NCBI GenBank assembly: GCA_016858145.1
Contig: JAEHOE010000035.1
Coordinates: 1 to 64,000 of the forward strand
Direction: 5' to 3'
From: Edaphochlamys debaryana
Taxonomy: Eukaryota > Chlorophyta > Chlorophyceae > Chlamydomonadales
Length of the DNA: 64,000 bases
Shown: piece after piece, positions 28,801-39,100 of the stretch
How positions within the stretch are numbered: the first letter of the stretch is position 1
Layout of the letters: each line of letters begins with the position of its first letter
Notes under the pieces: model-generated
Databases searched by the model: none
The model's input: only the letters and a program-made list of their open reading frames with translations
What the model was told of the DNA's origin: nothing
Position numbers and translations under genes: made by a program

Positions 28801-31800
28801 TCCCAATGCTCACGCACAGGGTGGTCGACGCCCTGAACAAGGGCCTCACTCTGGAGGCTCAGTCGGCGCTCACCAAGCAGCTGATCGAGGGGCTTGAGGG
28901 GGCGGGGGGCGGCGGGGGCGGGGGCGGGGGGGCAGCGGGGGGAGGCGGCGCGGGCGGCTCGGCGGAGGGCGGAGGCGGCGGAGGGGGCGGCCTGGCGCTG
29001 GGCCCCGGGGGCAGGCGGCTGACGGTGCAGGAGCAGCTCGCACGCATTGCGGTGGGTGGGGTGGGGTCGGGAGGGGTGGGATGCGGGTGGGAGCGGGAGC
29101 GGAGGGCACAGAGGGACTGACAGGTTTTGTCGGGGTTTGGGGCGTTGGTGCTGAATCGTCCAGCCTACCCCTCTTCCCCACCTCCTGCCCCTCTCCCCCC
29201 ACCCCACACCCACCTCACCCCGCCCCGCCCCTCTCCCACCCCCCAGTCCCTCAAGCCCGACTCCCCCGAGGCCGCCGCCGTGCTCCTCCGCCTGGACCCC
29301 GCGGGCTGGGCGCGGGTGGCGGCGGCGCACCGTGTGGGGCGCAGCGGGGCCGAGTGCGCGGCCTACTACCGCCAGACGCTGCGGCCGGGGCTGGCATGGC
29401 CGCTCGAGGTAGGGGAGAGGGAGGGAGGGCGTGGGTGGAAGGAGGGAATTGGGCAGAGGGGCACCAGGGCGGAGTACAGGGCTGCAAACATTAGCTATGT
29501 TCCCTTACGGCTGTTCAGGCTGACACGTGGTGTTGCCGCTTGCACCCGCAGGAGAGCAAGCGGCTGATGGAGCTGGCGGAGAAGTACGGCAAGCGCCACG
29601 TGAGCAGCCGCTGGGGGGCAGGGGCCACGGGGTGTGGTACAGCCGGAAGCAGCCATGCCCGGGGCCCTCGCGCCCATGCCTGTCCACCGCACCTCCCTCC
29701 CCCGCGACTGATCCCTTGGAATCGACTGCGTCCTCCGCGTGCCCCCCTTAATGGGCCCACTGCTGTCATGCCTGTCCACCGCACCTCCCTCCCCCGCGAC
29801 TGACCTAACCTGGCTAACCCCAGCGCCCTCCGCGTGCCCCCCTCCCCGGCCCACGGGCCGCAGTGGGACAAGGTGGCCTCCGAGCTGGGCACGGGCCGCT
29901 CCCCGGGGCAGTGCCTGGCGCACTTCCTGAGGTGGAGCCGCTTCGACCGCCGACCCACGCGGGCCACCTGGAGCACGGAGGACGACGAGCGGCTGAGGGT
30001 GAGCGGGGGTCCGTGCTGTGTGCGCCGTACAGCGCCGTACGGCATGACTCAGCCGTGTTAGGGGCAGAGCAGCATCATATATGACGAGGCCAGGCCCCCT
30101 TCAAACTGTGCTATGTGCTGTGTGCTGTGTGTGCTGTGCCCGCAGGCGCTGGTGGAGCGGTGCGGCACCGACTGGGTGGCCATATCGGAGCACTTCGGCG
30201 GGCGCTTCGACCGGCACCAGGCGAGGGGGGCAGCGGGGGCGGGGGTTGCGGGGCGGGGGGGGCCTGGAGAGGCGGCCGGGGCCGGGGGGTCATGGCCGTA
30301 GGGGTGTGGAGGGCGGCCGGGACGGTGGCTAGCGAATGCGATTGCGTACCTGCTGTGGGCGGGCTCGGGGCGATAGAGAGGCGTTGGCGCCGGGATGCGG
30401 CCCCCTTCAGCCCCTCCTCCTCCCCCTTGCCCCTGCAATCCCCCTGTAATCCCCCTGTAACCCCCTGCAACCCCCTGTCAGGTCCGTGACCGCTGGCACG
30501 GTGCCATGACGGCCGGGGGCGAGCGGCGCGTGGGCAAATGGGACAAGGAGGAGGACACGGCGCTGACCAAGGTGGGAGCGTGGGAGGGGGGCAAGGTGGT
30601 GGTGGTGGGTGGTCGTGGGCTGGGCACTGACAGGGTCGGCACCAAGAGAGCGGGCTGAAGGGAGGTGTGCAAGGGCTCGGCCCTCAGCCTCCGCCGCGTC
30701 ATGCAGGTAGCAGGTAGCAGGTGCCACCCAGCCCCCTCTACCGTATCGACCCCAGCCCCTCGCAGGCAACCCCGCCCCGCCCCCAAACCCGTCGCCCAAA
30801 CCCCCATGCTAGCTAGTACCACGGACCTCCATCGGCCCAGCCCGTCCTACACGCAACCCTTGCCTGCCCCCACTCTGTGCGCCCTCCCAACCCCCCCTCC
30901 CCCCCCTCTCCACCCCCTCTCCACCCCCCAGGCGGTGGAGCAGGTGGGTCAGAAGTGGAAGGAGGTGGCCCGCCTGGTCCCCGGCCGCACCGCCCGCCAG
31001 TGCCGCGAGCGCTACGTCAACATGCTGCAGCCGGGGCTGCGCTTCGGCGCCTTCACACCGGAGGAGGAGAAGGTGGGGGCGGTGAACTGGGGATGGGGTG
31101 CGGGATGGGTGGAGCGCAAGCCTGGGTATGTTGAGGTTCCGATACGAGAGGTTTCGGCTGTGAGAGGATTTGGAGGATGTGGGAGGTGGGCAGAAGTGCC
31201 AGCCTGCATGGCGGCGGGCCGGGGGTGGCCGTACTTGGCTGGTGGCATTTTATTCCCGGGGCTGTTAGGGGCTCTCAGGGGCTGTGAGGGGCCTTCAGGG
31301 ATTCCTAGGGATTCCTAGGGGCTTCTACCGTAAGCCATTCATACCGGCCCCGGGGCGCGCACACCACGGCGTCTCAAGGGCATTTGAAGGGAGCTCAACA
31401 CCTGTTCCTGCCCCTGGTCTCAATCGCGAGCCCAACCCTGTCGTTCCCCTTCCTCCCGCCGGCCCCTCCCAGATCCTAGCCGCCGCATGCGCCGAGATGC
31501 AGGCCGCGTACGGCAGGATCACGTGGTCCCGCGTGGCCGAGCGGCTGCCGGGCCGTACGGACGACCAGTGCAGCAGGGCGTACGAGGGCCTGGTCAAGCA
31601 CAACAAGGTACGGCAGGCGGTCGGCACGGGGTACTGCCGTACGGGACAAGGCCATGCATGGGCGCTCAGGCATGTATCGCCCCAACGCTCTACGACTTTA
31701 ACTGCACCCCCGCGGCCCCACGGCCTGGTTCAAGCCAATTATGGTCCATCGAGCTTAGACCGTGTCGCGACTGCCCTCAGAGAATTGTGCAAGGTTAGCT

Positions 31801-32814
31801 AGCAACACACCCTGACTGAGTACGCGCGACTGGAGGTTGAGCTCCCAGACATGTCGCCGGCATGTTGGAGCGTGGTCGATACGTTTCCCTGCTCTCAATC
31901 ACAAGCGATAGGGATAAGGGAACTCAAGCTTGTGGCGTCGCGGGCTGGGCGTGAATCGCAAGTCCATGCGTGACGCAGGCACACACGCACGCACGCCCAC
32001 ACGGGGTAATCCCGGGGGGCTTCGCCGCCCGAAGAGCCTGACGGCGGCGGCTCAGCCCAAACAACGCTCATATTGCACGCGCCAAGCCTCCAACCCGTCA
32101 CCTACTACCCTGCCCCGCCCCTCGTTCTTGTCCCCCTCCTCCCCCCCCCCCCCCCAGGCCCATGTGGGTCACGAGCGGGGAGCAGGCAGCCACCGCCCGC
32201 GCCAGACCGAGCCCAGCCCCGGCCCCGACCCCGAAGCCGGCCCCAGCGCCGAGCCCGAAGCGGACGGCCCTGTCCCCTCAACCGCCGGGCGTGGTGCGGG
32301 CCGCAAGGCGGCTGCGGCGCGCCCCGCCGGCAAGCGGAGGCGGGGCGCAGCGCAGGCGCCAGAGGATGCGGAGGGGGGCGCGGAGGGCGCTGGTGGGGGC
32401 GAGGAGGGGGTGCAGGCGGCGGGAGGTGCGGCCGGCGGAGGGACAGGGTCAGGCCCAGGCGCAGGGGCAGAGGGGGCGGCCACGGGGGCTGTGGAAGGAG
32501 ATGGCGATGGGGTCGGGACACGTGTCACAAGGGGCAGAGCAGGGGCGAGACGGACGCGCGCCAAGGCCGGGGCGGGGGCGGTGGAGGGGGAAGGGGTGGC
32601 CACGAAGCCGAGGCCACAGCGGCGCGCCAAGCGCAGGCGGCGGGGAGCTTCGTCCAGCGAGGATGAGGCTGAGGTGGAGGAGAATGGGGCAGGGGTGAAG
32701 GAGGCGGAGGGGGCGGAGGAGGGGAGGGTGGTGGGCTGCACTGGCGAGGGCGGCTTGGGCAGGCAGGCAGGGGCCATGCAGTGTGGCCATAACGATGACG
32801 GGGGGTGCAGCTGA
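25878..32814 (+). CDS. Multi-Myb-repeat protein, SNAPC4/SNAP190-like
   Basis: Fifteen exons join in phase to about 1,016 residues: 25878-26297, 26482-26626, 26783-27258, 27534-27657, 27988-28101, 28297-28393, 28820-29051, 29247-29408, 29552-29599, 29864-29998, 30146-30220, 30482-30571, 30932-31072, 31473-31607, 32158-32814. Seen: acidic N-terminus (MDDDEEDYFRG), an RG-rich stretch in exon 3, helical segments (SRLEKLYGALEANRELQ), then four to five tandem Myb repeats in exons 8-14 with repeated W and R-x-x-x-Q-C/V-R-x-R-W/Y patterns (WKEVARLVPGRTARQCRERY; WDKVASELGTGRSPGQC; VRDRWHGAM), and a Lys/Arg-rich C-terminus (KRRRRGASSSEDE). Four and a half adjacent Myb repeats after an N-terminal helical part is the plan of SNAPC4, the DNA-binding subunit of the complex that binds the proximal sequence element of snRNA promoters. 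Exon 11 ends at a GC donor. The last exon is less certain. Confidence 0.85.
28531..28870 (+). repeat. Tandem copies of an exon's 3' splice site
   Basis: The start of exon 7 (28820) with its acceptor, gcacagggtggtcgacgccc, is present in near-identical form 144 bases upstream (28670-28730) and in a more decayed form near 28531-28560 (cacgcagaggggcgtcgacc). Homology of the two good copies covers about 60 bases. Because 144 is a multiple of three and the intervening sequence has no stop, use of the upstream acceptor would add 48 residues in frame. Confidence 0.75.
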
Positions 32815-33374
32815 GCGCGTTGGTGAAGCCGCTGACGCAACCTAGAGGAGGAAGGCAGGGTGCCAGCAACATGAGTCACCGAGGCATGGGCAGACCACGG
32901 GGTATGGCAGACACTGGCAGACCTGGGCCACCCCACCCCCATCAGCCTGTGTGGGCACGGGTCACGGTCACGGCCGGCACGAAGGGACTTCGTGAAGGGG
33001 CAACGGCTGTGATGGAGGCTGCTCGGAGGCTGGATGGCGGATTGGCGGCCGAGTAGAGGTGGACACCAGCTAAAAGTGGGACGGGGCTCTCATTTTGCCT
33101 CCGTTCCACAGTGCTGAGGGGATGAGGGGCGCGGGTGACGAAGGGCACAAGCAACCGGGGGCGGGAGGGGCGGGGCACGGCGGGAAGGTCTTGGCACGCG
33201 CCGCGATAGACGGGTCCCGGACGGGTCCCATACCCAACTTTCCGCCGTTCCGCGTAGTTTACGGACGCAACTAGCAAAGCTGCGCACTGAAGCATAGATA
33301 ACGTGCGCGGACCGCACGACCTGCGAGTTCCCGCCAACAGGTCGCTGAGCGACACGTCCAACCCGCTGGGGCCA
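32815..33374. other. Intergenic region
   Basis: Between the Myb gene stop and the first plausible start of the BTB gene. No supported exon, repeat or RNA gene seen. It should hold the 3' untranslated region of the former and the promoter of the latter. Confidence 0.5.
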
Positions 33375-35240
33375 ATGCAGTGCCTTCAATGGATTGAACC
33401 TGGCATTGCAGAGGGAGTGGTTACGCGCTTGCGCCGCAACGAACATGGGCAACATGAGGAACAGACTTTGGTCCTGCTGTCGGATGGCATTTTGTGCCCA
33501 ATCCTAGGCTCCACTAGCCGGAATGGTCTCTCCATCGGACCGAAGCTGGAGGTCGACGGTGGTGCGGGTTGGCGGACTGGCGGTTATGACGTCAGCGATC
33601 CCGCCTTTGACCCCTGTACAGCGGCAGCATTCTCGCCCGCAATGGCCATGCCATCTATCGCCTGGCTGGAGACGACAACGTGGAGCTCGTGGCAGGGCAG
33701 TATGACGAGGAGGGCGAGCAGAACGGCTGCGGCGGGGATGCGCGCCTGGACAGTCCCCGCTTCCTGTGCACTGATGGCCGCGGTCGGGCGTTCTGCCGAG
33801 GGGGCCGGGACAACGACCGAGTGGTCAGGCTGCAGCTGCCTGACTCCTGGAGGACAGCCGCTGCCGACGACGCGGCTGCCAGCTCAGCAGCGGCAGCAGG
33901 CCCCGCCGACGCGCGCGTGCAGGTGACCATGCTGCCCTTTGAGGCCCCCAACCAGATATGGGGCCTGGCCCACGTCCCAGGCCGAGGAGGCAGCGCTGAT
34001 AGCGGCAGCCTCATCCTGGCGAGCTACGCCGCTGTGTACCGCTTGCCGCTGGAGGGGGGTGAGCCCGCCGGGGCCCTGGAGCTGCTGGCGGGAAGCGAAG
34101 GGGCTCCTCGTGCAATCGTCGACGGCCGGGGCCGTGATGCTCGCTTCGGCGGTATCCAAGGCCTTGCGGTCTGCGGAGACGGAAGCTTCGTGCTGGCTGA
34201 CGCGGTCGAGGGGGCTAAGATTGTGCGACGCTTGGCCCCCGCCGGCGACGGCTGGGTCGTCACTTCACTCACGCTTCCACTACACGGCGACAAAGGGTGG
34301 TGCAGCCCGGCCATCCTGCCCAACGGCTACTTGGCGCTTTGCGGATTAGACCAACTGCTTGTGCTGGACCTGGGTCTCGAGCCGCCGCCGCTGGCGCTCC
34401 CCGCAGAGGACGGCAGGTGAGGAGCGTTGTGCGTGGCTCTTTGGCAGCATGAGGCTGCAAACGTGAGGCTCCCATAGCAGGAAAGGCCAGACTGCTGGAT
34501 GGCAGTGGTGCGAGGTCTACGGTGCGGCCACGCGGGCCTCGCAGCCCCTTCTCGGGAGCAAGGTCCAGCCTATAACGTGGCCTCTTCAAGTGGCTGCCCT
34601 ATCGGCCTAGCTAACGCTGTCCCGTGCACTCGCCCTCCGCCCTGCCAGGGCTGCCGGCCCCCCGCGCCGCACGCTGCACGCCGACATGGGCGCGCTGCTG
34701 GACGCCCAGCCGGACGGCACCGCGGACCTCATCCTCGTGGTGGGCGACCGCCGCTTCCACGCCCACCGCGCCATCCTGTCCGCCCGCTCCGACTACTTCA
34801 AGCAGCGGCTGGCACCGGAGCGCTTCGCGGACGGGGCGGCGGCGGAGCTGAGCCTGCCGGACGCGGACCCCGCCGCCTTCGAGCTGCTCCTGCGCTTCCT
34901 CTACACCGGCTCAGCCGACATCCTCTCCTCCCTGGCCCCCTCCGTGGCCGAGCTGTCGGACCGTCTGCTGCTTCCGGAGCTTTGCTCGGACGCCCAGGCG
35001 GTGGTGCTGTCAGGCGTGTGCGCCGCGACGGTGGTGGGCTCCCTCCTGTGGGCGGACCGCCTGGGCGGGGCCTTCTCCGGTCTGCTGTCCTCGCTCAAGG
35101 CGTGGTACCTGGAGCACCACGTGGAGGTGCACGATGGGGCGCCCGAGAGCCTCGAGCGCCTGAGCGTGGAGGGGCCCAAGCTCATGGTGGAACTGCATCT
35201 GGCGGGAATGCGCAGCGCCAAGCGGCGGCGGACTGGCTGA
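33375..35240 (+). CDS. Propeller-plus-BTB/POZ domain protein, 5' end uncertain
   Basis: The secure part is an open stretch from about 33620 to 34416 joined in phase to 34649-35240. Seen: NHL/propeller-like blades with recurring blade patterns (AIYRLAGDDNVELVAGQ, QIWGLAHVPGRGG, GIQGLAVCGDGSFVLADA, CSPAILPNGYLALCGLDQLL), a linker PPRRTLHADMGALLDAQPDG, then a BTB/POZ domain starting TADLILVVGDRRFHAHRAIL and SARSDYFKQRL with FLYTGSADI, and a C-terminal helical part ending KRRRTG. This propeller-BTB arrangement is a large family in volvocine algae. BTB domains usually dimerise and recruit cullin-3 ubiquitin ligase; the propeller would bind the substrate (family knowledge, not shown here). Upstream of 33620 the matching segments (GIAEGVVTRLRRNEHGQHEE, VVRVGGLAV, YDVSDPAFDPC) lie in different frames with no fitting intron, so the start at 33375 is tentative and the copy may be damaged. 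Confidence 0.75.
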
Positions 35241-36153
35241 GGGCGACGGCACCGTTGACAAGCGGTGGCGGATGGCGTGACGGAGGGTCGCATGCGCAAG
35301 GCATGGAGCCTAGCTTTGGCTTGGGCGGTGACGTGAGATGTAGGCGAAGGGCTTCAGGACTGACAGGAGCCGGTATTGTTGAGGGGGTGACGTAGGTACT
35401 GTACTGAGCTGCGCATATGGAGAGGTTGGGAAAAAGCGGTGACACAGGAGAGACGGGGACCGGCTTGCACGATCGCCTGTACGCGAAGTTAGCGGCACGG
35501 CACAAGGCGTAGACACAGGGTTGATGGGGCCAGGTGCTACTTGCGGACGCTGCAAGGGCTGGGGATGAGGTGACGCTTGGCAGGGGCCATCGGCTCGCAG
35601 TGGCAAAGGGGATCCTAGCATCTGGGAGGGGTAAGCATGGGCCGGTGGAGGTGACAATTCAACGTTTGGCTAGGTACTGATTGGCAGGATGGCAAGTGGG
35701 ATGACTTCTAGCACACGCCTTCAGCGGTTGGTAGAGGCGCGGAAGGGAATTGCGGGGCGCACTGGGGGAGAAAAGCGGAAAGGCTGAGGCAGATCGAGGC
35801 ATTAAAGCCTGCAAGTGGAACTTTGCACTGTACGATAACGTAAAATTTTACTATGCTGTGACCGCGTCCTCGCTTTCATCTTTGGTTTGGTTGGCAAGAT
35901 TGCATGGTCTTGGCCATGGGGGCCGCCGGGGCTGCCAGATCGGTAGGCGGCACGCACGGCGGTCTGAAGTGGAACACCCCCACAGTGTGGACACTGTGAC
36001 CATCAACGCATGTTTAATTTAAGGACATTACCAGGACATATGCTTCATCACAGGAGCTCGTGTAACCAGTTACGCGTGTCCGTTTGAAGGACTTGAGAGA
36101 CAATGTTCGCACGAACACGTTCGAAGTAGCGGCCGACTGCTGCTCCAGTATAA
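35241..36153. other. Intergenic region
   Basis: No coding exon supported. Holds the 3' end of the BTB gene and the promoter of the long coiled-coil gene. A locally AT-rich patch (35830-35880, gataacgtaaaattttacta) stands out in the GC-rich background. Confidence 0.5.
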
Positions 36154-39100
36154 ATGTCGAACGCTAAGCGCACCGGACTGTTGCTTGCGCTCCCATCTGG
36201 GGGCAGCGGGCCGGGCAGCGCAAATGCGAAAGCAGGGCGCGACCCCGGCAGCCCAGCTGCCTCACCCTCGAGAAAGCACAGTGGAGGCACGGCATCGATG
36301 CGCTCGCCTTACCTGGTTAAGCCAGCGAGCTCGCCATCCTTGACCGGGACGCTGCTTATCTCTGGGCAGTCCCCCAGCGGGTCTGTGGCGAGCTCCTTGT
36401 CACAAGCAGTCGCCATTTACGCTCCACAGCCGGCGAAGAGCCCGTCGGTGGACCATGCTCGGTGAGCACTTTCGGCATCCGTGCCACAGCGGCCATGCCC
36501 TGGCCCACCCTTCGGTCCGGGGTCCATATACACACCTCGCAACCCTCAGTCCGCGTCTCGCCGCTGCTCACAGGTCCAAGGCCGGGATAATGCTCAGCGG
36601 GAGCACCCTAAACTCCAGCACTCCCGCCACTCCCACAAAGCCATCCTCCACCTCCAATACCACGCCCGTGGCTCAAGCCCCCAGCCCCGGCCGCGCGCCC
36701 TCTCCCGCTCCCGCCCTCTCCCCAGCACACAGCCTCTCCCCAGCCCCCTCCTCCGTGCCCTTTCCCGACGAGCTGCAAATCCTTCGCGACCAGATCCTGA
36801 AGCTCCAATCCGCGCTTGAAACCCTGGGCAGCTCCAGCCCTCTGACCGGAACCGCGAACGGCACTGTTGGCAGCCACGCTGGGAGCCGGGCCAGCTACAG
36901 CGGCGGTCACAACGTCACCGCCATCGCTGTTCCCGCCCTGCACGCCGCGCTCTGGTCCGCGGGCAGTGCCGGCGCGGTGATGACGCCACCCGCTACCGCC
37001 GCCTCCACGGGGGATGGCAGCGTCAGCGCCGCCAGCAGCCTCGGCTCCATCGGGTCGATCAGCAGTAGCAGCAACAGCAGCAATAGCAGCAATAGCAGTA
37101 GCAACAGCAACAGCAGCAGTAGCGCTGGGGCCGGCAAGGCCGGAGGCTCGGGGCCCAGCCGGCCAGAGTCCGCTCTGCCGGCGGCGGCCAATCCCTTGGC
37201 GGCGTGGGCAGCTGGCGGAGGCGGAGGCGGCGGAGCTGCGGCCCTCGACGCTCTGCTCGCCCAGGCCTGCGCTCCGCTGGCGGCGGTGGCAGGGGCCAAC
37301 GGTACCGCCAGCGGGGCTGGCGGCGGCGGCGGCGTGGCGGCTGTGTTTGCAACCCCGCGTGACGCGGCCCTGACGGCGGCTCGATCCAAACTGCTGGATC
37401 TGTTCGTACGGAAGGCCCATCAGCTGTTGCTCGAGGCAGCGCCGGAGCTGCTCCTGCCGTCCAGCCTGCTGCACGACGGCGCCGGCGGCGCCGACGCTGG
37501 CGGCGACGCGGCGGCGGCGGCGGCAGGAGCGGGGCCCGGCGGGGGCAAGCCGCCACTAGCTTCCACCGCCGCATCACGGGCCGGGCTCGCCTCTCGCATC
37601 CAGAGCGCACCCGTTTCTCGACACGCAGCATCCGCCGCTGCCGGGACCGGATCATCAGCCCCGTTATCGCCGGCGGCGTCGCTGTCGTCATCCGGCGGCC
37701 TGGCGGCGGCGGCGGCAGGGCCGGCGGCGCCGCCGGACCTGTCGCCGGCGGGCGTGCTGGTGGCGGCGAGCCGGCGGCTGAGTGAGCTGGCGGCGGTGGT
37801 GACGGGCCGCGGGGGGAGGGCGGAGGTGGCGGAGGCGGCACTGGCGGAAACTCGGTCCAAGCTGGACACAGCCATTGTGAGAGGGCAGGGAGGATGGTTT
37901 TTTTTTGAAGCCGCGTGTGGGTCTTGCGTCTTGGCGTCGGGGCTTGGGTCCGGCTCCCGGGGTGGGGTCCGGGTGGAGGCGCGGAGGGCTGTCGTGGCGC
38001 TGGCTGCAGGGAGCAGATGGAATACGTTGCCAGTAGGACCTAGGCCCTCTGCCGCATCCACCTTTTCATCCACCTTCATCGCCGCAAACCCCCTCCCTCC
38101 CTCCATCTAGGCTGACAACACGCTGCTCCGCAACCTGCTGGCGGAGCTGCAGGCCAACTCCGCCCGCCCGCAGTCGCGAGGGAACATGCGGGCGGAGACC
38201 GCACGTGAGCCTGAGCCGGGCGGGGAGGGCCGGGGCGGAGGCGGGGGCTGCGGCTGATGGGCTGTCCTTGCACACGCGCTTGACGGGGCTCGCCCTATGC
38301 CGGCTCGGCGCTTACTCCCGGGGACGCTCCTTACAGCGACTTATCTTCAGTTCTGGGAAGCGTGGCCCCACGCGCGCCCTCTGCCCCACGCCTCAGCCCC
38401 CACCCCCCCCTCCGCCCCTCCTCCGCCCGTGCCGCCCCGCAGGCCCGGCGCCCGCCGCCCCCCCGCCCCCCGACCCCGCCCTCCTGCGCCACATCAGCTC
38501 CCTCACCCAGGAGCTGGGCTCGGTGCGGGGCCGCCTGGACGCAGCCTCCAAGCGCATGGAGGCGGCGGAGGCGGCGTCCGCGGACCTGCGGAAGCGGCTG
38601 CAGGTGCGGACACTTCTGGGGGTACCCTCGTCGTGTTGTGAAGGGTCGGGGTGTGGAGCCGCCCCGCGGGTTGTCGGCCGAGAGAGCTGCGTAGGCGGCG
38701 GTAGGCGGAGTGGGATTACCGGTACTCGTGGTTGAGGTCGGGTCCTTTATATCTGCGCAGCACTTTTGTATACTGTGTTATCCACCCCCGCAGGAGGCGC
38801 TGGAGTCTGCCCGCAAGCCCGCGACAAGTGAGCGCGGCGCGCAGGCGTCCCTGCCGGACCCCGCCGCCGCCGCCGCGGCGTCGGAGGTGGAGGGTCTGCG
38901 CGCCACCGCCGCCGCCGCCACGTCCGAGCTGGCGGCGGCACGGGGGCGGCTGGCGGCGGCGGAGCGCGAGGCGGCGGAGGCGGCGCGGTCGGCCAAGGCG
39001 GCGCGCGAGCGTACGGCAGATCTGGAGAAGGAGGTGGTGGCTGGCGGCGCGGAGCGCCGCCGCCTGGCGGCGGCGACCGCCGACGCCGAGCGGAGGGCGG

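Noticed and set aside
36608..37841. Minus-strand frames over exon 2 of the coiled-coil gene
   Set aside because: Antisense of Ala/Ser/Gly-rich coding sequence, no splice structure or domain.
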